Shown: positions 7,263 through 13,987, numbered from the stretch's first letter. The stretch: 14,304 bases of DNA from JAGPFW01 sp964535155 (GCA_964535155.1 CAZHSR010000023.1:1-14304); one strand, 5' to 3'. Made by a program: numbers and translations. Notes: a model not told the origin generated them from the sequence alone.

Positions 7263-8810
7263 ATGACCGCCAAGAAAAAAATAATTCCACAATCAAAAAG
7301 CACAAAATTAAAAATACTATTAGTAGGAGCCGAAGGGGCTCCTTATGCTTCTGTGGGAGGTTTTTCTCAAGTTTTGGGATATTTGTCTAGAGAATTGTGT
7401 AGTTTGGGTCACGATGTGAGACTTTTTATGCCAAAGTATGGCTTTATAGATGAAAAAGAGCATGAAATCAGCATGTTACAGGAAGGACTTCGTGTTCCAA
7501 CTGGTGATGAAACTAATCCACATTTAATATGTAACATAAAAGTAGCTGAGGATGCCTACGGAGTAACAACTTATTTCTTGGAAAATAAGGAATATTATGA
7601 AAAACGCGCCAATGTTTACGGATATGTTGATGACCCCACAAGATTTTCTTTACTCTCTAAGGGTGCTCTTGAGTTTATCAAAGGAGGAGAGTTTGTGCCA
7701 GATGTAGTTCATGCGCATGATTGGCATACTGCAACTTTGGCAAATTATATCAAGACAGAGTATAGAAAAGATGAGACATTGAATGATATTGCTACCGTTT
7801 TCACTATCCACAATATTAATTTTCAGGGTACATTTGACCATAGAAATGTAACCGAGTTAGACTATGACGACGGAAAGTCTGTCGTTTCATCCCTTTTCTC
7901 ACCCCGTCTTAACAAATTGAACTTCATGCGTCGAGGAATTTTATTTAACGACGCCGTAAACACAGTCTCAAAAACTTATTCGCGAGAAATATTAACCCAA
8001 GAATATGGCGAAGGTTTGGACAAGCTTTTACTAGAGGTAAAGGGGAAACTTTTTGGAATTGTAAACGGAATAGATTATGACGAATTTAATCCCGCCACAG
8101 ATAATCTTGTAGAGCAAAACTATGATGTAAATTCTCTTGAAAAACGGGCTGTAAATAAAGCGGCCTTACAAAGGGAATTTGATTTACCCGAAGATGAGGA
8201 GGCTCTTTTGTTAGGTTTTGTTGGTCGTTTGGATCATCAAAAAGGCGTTGATATGATGATAACAACCTTAAGACATGTCTTGCCAGATTATAATGTCCAA
8301 TTTGTGCAGGTAGGTGGTGGCGATGGGGGACTGACCCAAATGTTAAAGGACTTGAAACGCGATTTTCCAGACAAAGTTGGAGTGCATCCCTATCCTAACT
8401 TCACACTCCCTCGATTGATTTTTTCTGGAACCGATTGCGTTTTACTCCCATCCAGATTTGAGCCCTGCGGAATAGTACAATTAGAAGCCATGAGATATGG
8501 GTCTATACCCATTGTCCGCAAAGTTGGTGGCCTAGCCGACACCGTGGAAAATTTTGACACTATTAAAAAGACTGGAAATGGCTTTGTTTTTAGGAATTTT
8601 AACGAATATTCCTTATTTGGTCAGATTGCTAGAGCTTACGAATTGTACAGAAACAAAGAGGCTTGGAATCAGTTGCAAAAGAACGCTATGAAAAGCGACT
8701 TTAGCTGGAAGCACTCCGCTGAAGAGTACATTAAGCTCTACGACCGCGCTATTTCGCTTAAAAACAAGGATAATCCTTTGATGGGAAAGATTGAAGATAG
8801 ATTGTCCTAG
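7263..8810 (+). CDS. glgA: Glycogen/starch synthase, GT5 family (first copy)
   Basis: 515 residues, GT-B fold. N-terminal domain: VGAEGAPYASVGGFSQVLGY (21-40), the equivalent of the KxGGL sugar-nucleotide loop, then HAHDWHTATL and TIHNINFQG. C-terminal domain: GIVNGIDYDEFNP, GFVGRLDHQKGVD, and FEPCGIVQLE, where Glu400 and Glu408 form the usual E-x7-E pair, followed by KVGGLADTV. The family extends an alpha-1,4-glucan from ADP- or UDP-glucose in the cytoplasm. Odd point: the loop Lys (KTGGL in E. coli GlgA, a donor contact) is Ser30 here, so donor or acceptor use may differ. Near the end, AAGGATAATCCTT (8766-8778) is read in frame as Lys-Asp-Asn-Pro. Predicted leaderless. It opens a cluster with GH57 and a second GT5. 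Confidence 0.9.
   Translation: MTAKKKIIPQSKSTKLKILLVGAEGAPYASVGGFSQVLGYLSRELCSLGHDVRLFMPKYGFIDEKEHEISMLQEGLRVPTGDETNPHLICNIKVAEDAYGVTTYFLENKEYYEKRANVYGYVDDPTRFSLLSKGALEFIKGGEFVPDVVHAHDWHTATLANYIKTEYRKDETLNDIATVFTIHNINFQGTFDHRNVTELDYDDGKSVVSSLFSPRLNKLNFMRRGILFNDAVNTVSKTYSREILTQEYGEGLDKLLLEVKGKLFGIVNGIDYDEFNPATDNLVEQNYDVNSLEKRAVNKAALQREFDLPEDEEALLLGFVGRLDHQKGVDMMITTLRHVLPDYNVQFVQVGGGDGGLTQMLKDLKRDFPDKVGVHPYPNFTLPRLIFSGTDCVLLPSRFEPCGIVQLEAMRYGSIPIVRKVGGLADTVENFDTIKKTGNGFVFRNFNEYSLFGQIARAYELYRNKEAWNQLQKNAMKSDFSWKHSAEEYIKLYDRAISLKNKDNPLMGKIEDRLS
8766..8778 (+). repeat. REP-type palindrome in the 3' end of the first glgA
   Basis: A perfect copy of AAGGATAATCCTT, read in frame as Lys-Asp-Asn-Pro about 14 codons before the stop. 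The second glgA ends with the same four codons from the same palindrome. Confidence 0.7.
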
Positions 8811-8868
8811 TTTTTCAGCTGTTTGGTGGGAGAAGGGTTTTAATACTCTAGGATGCGCCTGACAGGAA

Positions 8869-8897
8869 TTGACAACCCTATATTATTTTGCTATACT
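8869..8897 (+). promoter_or_regulatory. Strong sigma70-type promoter of a small RNA
   Basis: TTGACA (8869-8874), exactly 17 bases, TATACT (8892-8897). Predicted start near 8904. It lies 58 bases after the first glgA stop and serves no visible ORF; a self-terminating hairpin follows at once. Confidence 0.75.
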
Positions 8898-8903
8898 ATC
8901 TGC

Positions 8904-8997
8904 ATTATTGTATAACCCGATCCGGGAAGGTTATTCCTAGTCTTTGGGCAGGAGACTATGAAGTTTACCTTCCTGGGTTGGGTTATATAATTTTTTT
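8904..8997 (+). ncRNA. Unidentified hairpin small RNA of about 94 nt with built-in terminator
   Basis: From the predicted start the sequence folds into one long hairpin. Bases 8907-8931 pair with 8967-8991 in 25 consecutive pairs (four G-U), starting UAUAACCC / GGGUUAUA with CCGGGAAGGU / ACCUUCCUGG above. A small internal loop leads to UUC/GAA and UAGUCU/AGACUA helices and a 9-base loop UUGGGCAGG. Seven T residues (8991-8997) follow, so the structure is its own intrinsic terminator. GH57 downstream has a separate promoter, so this is probably an independent RNA and not a leader. It lacks the SRP RNA apical motif, is too short for 6S RNA, and encodes no convincing peptide. It may be a regulatory RNA, or in part the terminator of the glycogen cluster. 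Confidence 0.6.
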
Positions 8998-9060
8998 CTC
9001 CTTTTAGGTCCATCATCCCATCGATAAGATTTTGCCTCCAAAAATCCCCACATAGAGTAG

Positions 9061-9089
9061 TTGTATAAAACTAAAACTCTGTTTATAAT
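9061..9089 (+). promoter_or_regulatory. Promoter of the GH57 gene, predicted leaderless
   Basis: TTGTAT (9061-9066), 17 bases, TATAAT (9084-9089), ending six bases before the GTG start at 9096. Between the small RNA and this promoter (8998-9060) I see nothing. Confidence 0.7.
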
Positions 9090-9095
9090 TCAAGA

Positions 9096-10352
9096 GTGAA
9101 AATTGCCCTACTGCTCCATTTATATCAACCAGTTACTCAGTCTGAAGAGGTTTTTAGACGAGTTTATGCAGAATCCTATTCTCCTTTATTAAAAAAGATA
9201 GCTAAAGCAAAGGATTTTAGAGTTTCCTTGGATCTGTCCCTAAGTCTTTTAGAACAAATGGATAGGTACGGTTATTCTGAATGGTTTGCGGATCTAAAGG
9301 AGTTAATTAAATTGGAAAAAGTGGAAATAGTTGGAAGTGCCGCGTATCATCCTTTATTATCTAAGCTCCCAAAAAATATCATAGAGAAGGAAATTATTTT
9401 GAATGAGTATGGGCTTGGTTATTATTTAGGGAGTCATGAAAGCCTAGAAGGGGATCCCTCAATTTTAATAAAAAATTTGTCTGGTTTTTTTCCACCCGAA
9501 GTTGCAGTAAGTGAAAGGGTTTTGTCTATTGTTGACGATTTAGGATATAAATGGATGATAATTGATGAAAGCACTATTCCCTTTGACCTGAATTATCAAC
9601 ACAAACATGGGGTCTATCAATTTAAAGATTACAGTGCTAAGTTAGTTTGTCGTAATAGGTCATTTAGTAACATGCTTTCCTTTAAACGAGATTTAAATGT
9701 TGAGGAGATAATTGACTCACTTAAGTTTTTTCAAGCCAATGAAAGATCTTTTGCGGTTGTAATGGATGGGGAGTTTTTTGGGCACCATTATGCAGACGGT
9801 TTTTTGGTTTTTGATAAGTTATTAGAAGCAGGAAAGACATTGGGTGTCACATTTTGTACAGTGTCAGAGTATGTAGAAGATGATAACTGTTTGTTGCTTA
9901 AAGAGCTTTTGGAGTCTACCTGGGGAGCTAGTGATGAAGATATGTCATCAAATAATCCATATCCCATGTGGTGTGATCCAAATAATGACATACATAGGAA
10001 GCAATGGGAGCTGATTGACACTATTTTGGGATCATATTCACACGAGGCCTTTATGACAGAGGTTGAAGAATATACTACTTTACCTGTATGGAAAACGGAA
10101 GGATTGTCACAAATTTCAAATACTGTTTTGCGAGGTAAGGTGGCTCGAGATATTTTGTTGTTAAAGTCTTTACATAGTGACCAGTTTTGGTGGGCTTCTA
10201 AAAAGACTTTACCTGCTGGAGAATTCTTGTTTGATGCTGCGATGATAAAGAAAAGTTTGAAGGTATTGGAGAGTTACGTGGAGTTGTACTTGCCACAGGA
10301 GCTTTTGGGGGTTCAGGGGAAGATTAATGAGATTAAGGGTTTGTTAAATTAA
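9096..10352 (+). CDS. Glycoside hydrolase family 57 (alpha-glucan amylase/transferase type)
   Basis: 418 residues from a GTG start set six bases after a TATAAT. GH57 motifs in order: HLYQP (8-12, the family HxQP motif), GSAAYHPLL (80-88), GFFPPEVAVSE (130-140, with Glu135 at the usual nucleophile position), MDGEFFGHH (223-231, with Asp224 at the usual acid/base position) and TVSEYVE. The C-terminal part has the QFWWASKK element seen in many GH57 amylase-type proteins, followed by a helical region. GH57 enzymes hydrolyse, transfer or branch alpha-glucans with retention. At this length it is an amylase or 4-alpha-glucanotransferase rather than a full GH57 branching enzyme, but substrate cannot be settled from sequence. 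Its position between two glycogen synthases points to trimming or rearranging a storage glucan. No signal peptide is present, so it is cytoplasmic. Confidence 0.88.
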   Translation: MKIALLLHLYQPVTQSEEVFRRVYAESYSPLLKKIAKAKDFRVSLDLSLSLLEQMDRYGYSEWFADLKELIKLEKVEIVGSAAYHPLLSKLPKNIIEKEIILNEYGLGYYLGSHESLEGDPSILIKNLSGFFPPEVAVSERVLSIVDDLGYKWMIIDESTIPFDLNYQHKHGVYQFKDYSAKLVCRNRSFSNMLSFKRDLNVEEIIDSLKFFQANERSFAVVMDGEFFGHHYADGFLVFDKLLEAGKTLGVTFCTVSEYVEDDNCLLLKELLESTWGASDEDMSSNNPYPMWCDPNNDIHRKQWELIDTILGSYSHEAFMTEVEEYTTLPVWKTEGLSQISNTVLRGKVARDILLLKSLHSDQFWWASKKTLPAGEFLFDAAMIKKSLKVLESYVELYLPQELLGVQGKINEIKGLLN

Positions 10353-10380
10353 TGGGATCCGGGGTTTGCTGGAATAGCCT

Positions 10381-10408
10381 TTGTTGAAGTGCTTATTTAT
10401 ATTTAGAT
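10381..10408 (+). promoter_or_regulatory. Weak candidate promoter of the second glgA
   Basis: TTGTTG (10381-10386), 16 bases, TTAGAT (10403-10408), which again ends six bases before the ATG at 10415. The -10 is poor, so the match may be chance and the gene may be read from the GH57 promoter, 62 bases downstream of its stop. Confidence 0.3.
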
Positions 10409-10414
10409 GATTAT

Positions 10415-11890
10415 ATGAAAATTCTTTTAGTAGGCTCTGAAGTAGCTCCAATAATTAAAATCGGGGGCTTGGGTGATGTTATGGGGGCTTTGCCTAAGGC
10501 ATTGAGTAAAATTGGTGTGAATTGTGATGTCATTGTCCCTTTTTTTCCTGTTGCTATATCTAATGTATCCTCGACCTCCCTATATAAGAGTCGCGAGCTG
10601 AACGTTCCTTTTGGGGGTGCAAACTATCCTGTGGATGTGTTTAAGACAAAGCTCCCTGATTCGGATGTGGATGTTTTCCTGTTAAAAAATGATGAGTTTT
10701 TTGGTGGAGGAGGTGTGGCAGCATTTGACAACAATATTTCAGAGACTGAAATGTTTATGTTTTTCAACAGATCCGTAGCAGAGTTTGTGAAATCTCAGTT
10801 TAATACATACGATTTAGTCCATTGTAATGATTGGCACACAGGAGTACTGACACATATACTCAAGGACGAACTTGACATGACAAGACCTGCCACTTTATTC
10901 ACTGTACATAATGTTGTATACCAAGGCGTGGGAGACTTGTCATCCATTGAGAGTGTTGGTCTTAATTTATTAGAGCATCCACTGATTGAGTGGGATATTT
11001 CTGATGGCGATGTCAATATGATGTTACAAGGAATTACATCGAGTGACTTTATAAGTACTGTCTCCCCAAGTTATGCCAAAGAGCTACTAAGTGATGAATT
11101 TGGTGGTGGTTTTAATGACATCTTTACTGCGCGACAGGGAAGGCTGGTCGGGATTTTAAATGGTATAGATTACACATCTTTACATAGGAACTTTGACATA
11201 CATGATGTCTCGGAGGGTAAGTTGGCAGCAAGGATGAAATTATATGACAAATTGGAGGTTAAAATGCCGTTAGATGCTTGGTTAAAAAAGCCTCTTTTTT
11301 CATATATTGGCAGGATTGATCCAGGGCAAAAGGGATTAGATTTATTGGAGGGCTTATTTGCTAACCCAGAATTTGCGGATTCGGCTACTTTTGTTTTATT
11401 GGGAGTGGGTGACTTCGGTTGGGAGGAAAAATTTAAAAAACTAGGTCAAGAACTGTCAAACTTCTACCCAAATATAATTTTTGATGAGAAATTGGCTTTA
11501 GAAATATACGCCGGAAGTGACTTTTTGCTTGTTCCTTCCAAATATGAGCCTTGCGGCCTGATCCAAATGATGGCAATGTATTACGGCACTTTGCCCATTG
11601 TTAGGGGAGTGGGGGGTCTGAAAGATTCTGTTAAGGATGGTGTGACTGGGTTTGTTTTTGATGAGTATTCTATTGAAGCTTTTGTTGGTTGTGTTAGAAG
11701 GGCTTTAGAAGTATATGGGGGCACTGAGGATACTGCGGGTACTGTGGGAAATAAGGTCAAGTCGAGATTTAACTTAATGGCGCAAAACGCAATGCGAGAG
11801 GATTTTAGCTGGGATAAAAGCGCAATAGAATATAAGAAATTGTATGAAAAAGTGATAAAAATTAGGCAACTTTTTAAGGATAATCCTTAG
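10415..11890 (+). CDS. glgA: Glycogen/starch synthase, GT5 family (second copy)
   Basis: 491 residues. The donor loop is near-canonical: KIGGLGDVMGALPKAL, with Lys15 kept. Next come HCNDWHTGVL, TVHNVVYQG, VSPSYAKELL, GILNGIDY, YIGRIDPGQKGLD and YEPCGLIQMMAM with Glu378 (the second Glu of E-x7-E is Met386, as also varies in other bacterial GlgA), then GVGGLKDSV. It diverges strongly from the first copy, so the two are old paralogues or separate acquisitions, not a recent duplication. This copy has the Lys donor contact, so it is the safer candidate for ADP-glucose-dependent elongation. Its last residues, Lys-Asp-Asn-Pro and the stop, come from a REP palindrome (11876-11888). The 3' end overlaps the convergent transposase gene by four bases. 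Confidence 0.9.
   Translation: MKILLVGSEVAPIIKIGGLGDVMGALPKALSKIGVNCDVIVPFFPVAISNVSSTSLYKSRELNVPFGGANYPVDVFKTKLPDSDVDVFLLKNDEFFGGGGVAAFDNNISETEMFMFFNRSVAEFVKSQFNTYDLVHCNDWHTGVLTHILKDELDMTRPATLFTVHNVVYQGVGDLSSIESVGLNLLEHPLIEWDISDGDVNMMLQGITSSDFISTVSPSYAKELLSDEFGGGFNDIFTARQGRLVGILNGIDYTSLHRNFDIHDVSEGKLAARMKLYDKLEVKMPLDAWLKKPLFSYIGRIDPGQKGLDLLEGLFANPEFADSATFVLLGVGDFGWEEKFKKLGQELSNFYPNIIFDEKLALEIYAGSDFLLVPSKYEPCGLIQMMAMYYGTLPIVRGVGGLKDSVKDGVTGFVFDEYSIEAFVGCVRRALEVYGGTEDTAGTVGNKVKSRFNLMAQNAMREDFSWDKSAIEYKKLYEKVIKIRQLFKDNP
11876..11888. repeat. REP palindrome overlapping two convergent stop codons
   Basis: A perfect AAGGATAATCCTT. It encodes the last four residues of the second glgA and contributes to its TAG (11888-11890) and to the transposase TAA (minus, 11889-11887). 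The end of each gene is thus formed by the repeat. Confidence 0.75.
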
Positions 11891-12441
11891 TCATTCTCCA
11901 CGAATTGACTGTACCTGTGAGGCTTGTTGCCAATTAGGTCAAGGATTATCCTTGTGTTAAAGTACTGTTCCCCCTTTGGCAATAGGAAATCCTTGTAGTT
12001 TGAGTAAGGATACTCCTTCAAATCTGCCCCCAGATCCAGTGGATTTCTGTGAATATATCTGCTTTTTATTAATAATTGTCCTTCGCCTTTTAATAGGCTC
12101 GCCTTGTAACAGCTCTGGAACAAGTGCCCAACTCTGTTATATTTCCTATTAAAATATAAGCTGTAACTTGTGAGTGATGACCTCATAAAGCCTTCTATAC
12201 CCTTTGCACTTTTGTTTTGCAGAATCATGTGGAAATGATTTGGCATTAAGCAGAAGGCTCCTAGTTCTACGTTGTCTGAATGGTTTTTGTTTGGATTATC
12301 TCCTAGGTTTTCCCTCATTCTGTTGATGAAAAAATGATAATCACTTTGGTCTAAAAAAATATCCCTTTTTTCGACTCCTCGGTTATAAATATGGTAGTAA
12401 CAGCCTATATAATAGTTTTTGATTGTATTGCGAGGGGGCAT
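11887..12441 (-). CDS. REP-associated tyrosine transposase (RAYT, Y1/HUH family)
   Basis: 184 residues. Diagnostic motifs: YHIYNRGVEKRDIF (16-29), LMPNHFHMIL (65-74) with the metal-binding His69-x-His71 pair, GHLFQSCYKA (105-114), and SRYIHRNPL (127-135), where Tyr129 is the single catalytic tyrosine. This is the TnpA_REP/Y1_Tnp family of HUH nucleases, which cut and join single-stranded DNA at palindromic REP sequences and often lie beside them. Here palindromes occur at its 3' end (11876), in its own 3' coding region (11941) and upstream (12518, 12612, 12687). It looks intact. It lies downstream of rplJ-rplL on the same strand, after a terminator, and has a private -10 six bases before its ATG. 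The start codon sits within a GGGGC-TAT-GCCCC hairpin. Confidence 0.92.
   Translation of the reverse strand: MPPRNTIKNYYIGCYYHIYNRGVEKRDIFLDQSDYHFFINRMRENLGDNPNKNHSDNVELGAFCLMPNHFHMILQNKSAKGIEGFMRSSLTSYSLYFNRKYNRVGHLFQSCYKASLLKGEGQLLIKSRYIHRNPLDLGADLKEYPYSNYKDFLLPKGEQYFNTRIILDLIGNKPHRYSQFVEND
11941..11953 (-). repeat. REP palindrome inside the transposase gene
   Basis: A perfect copy with C/G flanks (11940-11954), in the last 20 codons of the transposase, read as Arg-Ile-Ile-Leu. It is exactly 65 bases from the copy at 11876. A looser match (AAGGATACTCCTT) starts another 65 bases on at 12006. Confidence 0.65.
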
Positions 12442-12475
12442 AGCCCCATTATAATTTGTTTTAGTACTCTGTAAA
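12435..12475 (-). promoter_or_regulatory. Transposase promoter and start-codon hairpin
   Basis: Minus strand: TTTACA (12475-12470), 16 bases, TATAAT (12453-12448), six bases, ATG (12441). GGGGC (12447-12443) and GCCCC (12439-12435) form a stem whose 3-base loop includes the A and T of the ATG. A transcript starting at the ATG lacks the first arm and is free to be translated; a read-through transcript from rplJ-rplL would contain both arms and hide the start. Confidence 0.6.
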
Positions 12476-12530
12476 TGAGGGTATGTCTAGTTAGAATAGA
12501 ATTTTGCTAAAATTTTGAAGGATTATCCTT
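12471..12530 (-). repeat. REP-like element upstream of the transposase
   Basis: The palindrome is at 12518-12530 (AAGGATAATCCTT on the minus strand), followed by an AT-rich tail containing AAAATTCTATT and ending AGACATACCCTCA. Head and tail match the next element (12565-12625) in the same order and orientation. Confidence 0.65.
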
Positions 12531-12564
12531 GTGTCTTTTCTTAATAACCCCTGTTTTTTCTTGT

Positions 12565-12625
12565 CACTGAGGAGTCTATTCTAAATAGAATTTTACTTTT
12601 CAAGGCTTTTCAAGGATTATCCTTG
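12565..12625 (-). repeat. Second REP-like element between transposase and rplL
   Basis: The palindrome with C/G flanks is at 12611-12625. On the minus strand it leads into a tail holding AAAATTCTATT, part of a small dyad (ATTCTA-TT-TAGAAT, 12578-12591), then AGACTCCTCA. It shares the order head, A-rich spacer, TTCTATT, AGAC..CCTCA with the element at 12471-12530. Confidence 0.65.
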
Positions 12626-12636
12626 TAACTATTACC

Positions 12637-12663
12637 AAAAAACCCCGCCGTAGCGGGGTTTTT
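12637..12663 (-). terminator. Intrinsic terminator of rplJ-rplL
   Basis: CCCCGC (12643-12648) and GCGGGG (12653-12658) with a 4-base loop, flanked by six A on one side and five T on the other, so it can work in both directions. It lies about 40 bases beyond the rplL stop and separates the ribosomal operon from the transposase. Confidence 0.88.
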
Positions 12664-12686
12664 AGTTACTATCGTAAAACTTTTCC

Positions 12687-12698
12687 AAGGATTATCCT
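12687..12698 (-). repeat. REP palindrome touching the rplL stop codon
   Basis: AAGGATTATCCT (12687-12698) lacks only the last T of the 13-mer and overlaps the rplL stop (minus TGA, 12700-12698) by one base. It lies between the gene and its terminator. Confidence 0.6.
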
Positions 12699-13153
12699 CA
12701 TTTTAACTCAACCTTTGCGCCTGCTTCCTCCAAATCCTTTTTCGCTTTTTGAGCGGTTTCCTTGTCAACCCCTTCCATTAAGGCTTTAGGAGCTGATTCT
12801 ACCAAGTTCTTAGCTTCCACCAAGCCTAAAGATTGATCCAAGGCTCTTACTGCTTTAATGACGCCAATTTTATTGGCTCCTGCATCTGTTAAAACCACAT
12901 CAAATTCGGTTTGTTCCTCCGCGGGTTCCCCAGCCCCTGCACCTGCGCCATTTCCTCCAGCCATACCACCCATCATCATGGGGGCTGCTGCTACAACTCC
13001 AAATTTGTCTTCCAAAGCTTTAACCAAGTCGCTAAGCTCTAAAACGGTCATTTTTTCAACCATTTCCATGACTTTTTGTGCGTCTTTGCTTAATTTTGCG
13101 CTGGTATCAGCGGATGTGTCCGCTACTGTTTCATTTACTTTTTCGTCTGCCAT
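12698..13153 (-). CDS. rplL: Ribosomal protein bL12 (L7/L12)
   Basis: 151 residues from the ATG at 13153. Order: a Thr/Ala/Asp-rich N-terminal extension (about 1-22), the dimerisation domain VEKMTVLELSDLVKALEDKF, an Ala/Gly/Met-rich hinge, and the globular factor-binding domain (EFDVVLTDAG, KIGVIKAVRAL, LGLVEAKNLVE, AKKDLEEAGAKVELK). bL12 forms the ribosomal stalk that recruits translation GTPases. It is about 25 residues longer than the usual length, mostly at the N-terminus. I prefer 13153 over the upstream ATG at 13159 because the Shine-Dalgarno AAAGGAGGTG (13170-13161) is 7-9 bases from 13153 but only about 3 from 13159. This is the only strong Shine-Dalgarno in the window. It follows rplJ by about 50 bases. 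Confidence 0.95.
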   Translation of the reverse strand: MADEKVNETVADTSADTSAKLSKDAQKVMEMVEKMTVLELSDLVKALEDKFGVVAAAPMMMGGMAGGNGAGAGAGEPAEEQTEFDVVLTDAGANKIGVIKAVRALDQSLGLVEAKNLVESAPKALMEGVDKETAQKAKKDLEEAGAKVELK

Positions 13154-13160
13154 TGTCATA

Positions 13161-13170
13161 CACCTCCTTT
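13161..13170 (-). promoter_or_regulatory. Strong Shine-Dalgarno of rplL
   Basis: AAAGGAGGTG on the minus strand. It decides the rplL start (13153) and shows the organism does use Shine-Dalgarno initiation for a gene inside an operon, in contrast to the leaderless-looking first genes elsewhere. Confidence 0.8.
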
Positions 13171-13203
13171 TATTTGCACATCACAGTTTAGATGCGTGTG
13201 CTG

Positions 13204-13740
13204 TTAATTCTTTTTGTTTTCAGCTATAGCCGAAAGAGCGTACACCAACTTTCGTTGGGGGCCACCCAAAACATTTACTAATCCTGTTAATGGAGATTTC
13301 AAGCCCCCAATAACTTGAGCAATAAGCTCCTCCCTAGAGGGAAGTTTGCTTAACTCTTCAATTTGGCTAGCAGAAGTCAAAACACCGTCAAATATACCCA
13401 TTTTTACCACGGGAAGCTCATTTGCTTTTGCAAATTCCACTAAGGTCTTTAGGGGAGAAATGGCATCCTCGTAGGAGAAGATTGTGCATATTTGTCCTGA
13501 CAATTCTCCCTCAAGTTTTTCGGAATCTTTGTCACTATTCAGGCTTCCAGTGTCCAAAATCCGCTTCATTAAAGTGTTTTTTGCAATAGAAATCTCAGCA
13601 CCAGTGGCTCTTACTTCCTTTCTTAAAAGGTTGAGCTTGTTGGCACTTAGACCTGTATATTCAGCAAAAACCACCGATTTGGCTTTGGAAAGCTTTTCTT
13701 GTAGTTCTTCTACTAACTTTATATTTTTTTGATTTGGCAT
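13204..13740 (-). CDS. rplJ: Ribosomal protein uL10
   Basis: 178 residues, normal length. N-terminal rRNA-binding domain: KNIKLVEELQEKLSKAKSVV, YTGLSANKLNLLRKEVR, AKNTLMKRIL. Middle: GQICTIFSYED, SPLKTLVEFAK, VKMGIFDG. The C-terminal stretch LPSREELIAQVIGGLKSPL leads to the helix that binds bL12 dimers. uL10 anchors the stalk on 23S rRNA and in many bacteria represses its own operon by binding the mRNA leader. It is preceded by that type of leader (13851-13952) and a good promoter, and followed by rplL. Only a weak AAGG lies upstream of the ATG. rplK and rplA are not next to it. Confidence 0.95.
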   Translation of the reverse strand: MPNQKNIKLVEELQEKLSKAKSVVFAEYTGLSANKLNLLRKEVRATGAEISIAKNTLMKRILDTGSLNSDKDSEKLEGELSGQICTIFSYEDAISPLKTLVEFAKANELPVVKMGIFDGVLTSASQIEELSKLPSREELIAQVIGGLKSPLTGLVNVLGGPQRKLVYALSAIAENKKN

Positions 13741-13850
13741 AGTTTGGCCTTATCTTACTTACTTTTTTATATTTTTTACGCTTTTCCCCCCACAAAGGTT
13801 TTGCATAAATAAAAAGTAAAATGTAGCCGCAGAATATGAGTTATAAATTG

Positions 13851-13952
13851 ATACCTCGGCAAGATTATTAAGCAAAATTTTCCTTTGGGTTTTTAGTGCC
13901 CTTTGGCCTTGTGAAAAACCGAAAGTTTTTGCCCTTGCTGTCTACGGCTAAC
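13851..13952 (-). promoter_or_regulatory. Ribosomal protein L10 leader (rplJ 5' regulatory RNA)
   Basis: On the minus strand the predicted transcript opens with GTTAGCCGTAGACAGCAAGG (13952-13933) and later has CTTGCCGAGGT (13863-13853). The GCCGUAGACAGC...GG and (C)UUGCCGAGGU blocks are the hallmark of bacterial rplJ leaders; GCAAG of the first block pairs with CUUGC of the second, closing the multi-arm structure that binds the L10-L12 complex. A hairpin with AAAAAC / GGTTTTT arms lies between. Recognised from memory of the family, not from a covariance search. Confidence 0.7.
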
Positions 13953-13958
13953 AGTAGG

Positions 13959-13987
13959 AGTTTACTTTAAAGGAGAAGGGGAGTCAA
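13959..13987 (-). promoter_or_regulatory. rplJ-rplL promoter
   Basis: Minus strand: TTGACT (13987-13982), exactly 17 bases, TAAACT (13964-13959). The predicted start near 13952 coincides with the first conserved block of the L10 leader, which supports both calls. A REP palindrome lies 15 bases upstream of the -35. Confidence 0.75.

Noticed and set aside
8904..8997. SRP (4.5S) RNA or 6S RNA identity for the hairpin RNA
   Set aside because: The SRP apical signature (CAGG...GGAAGGAAGCAG type) is absent, and the RNA is too short and lacks the large central bubble of 6S RNA.
13157..13159. Upstream ATG as the rplL start
   Set aside because: Only about three bases separate it from the Shine-Dalgarno, whereas the ATG at 13153 has standard spacing.
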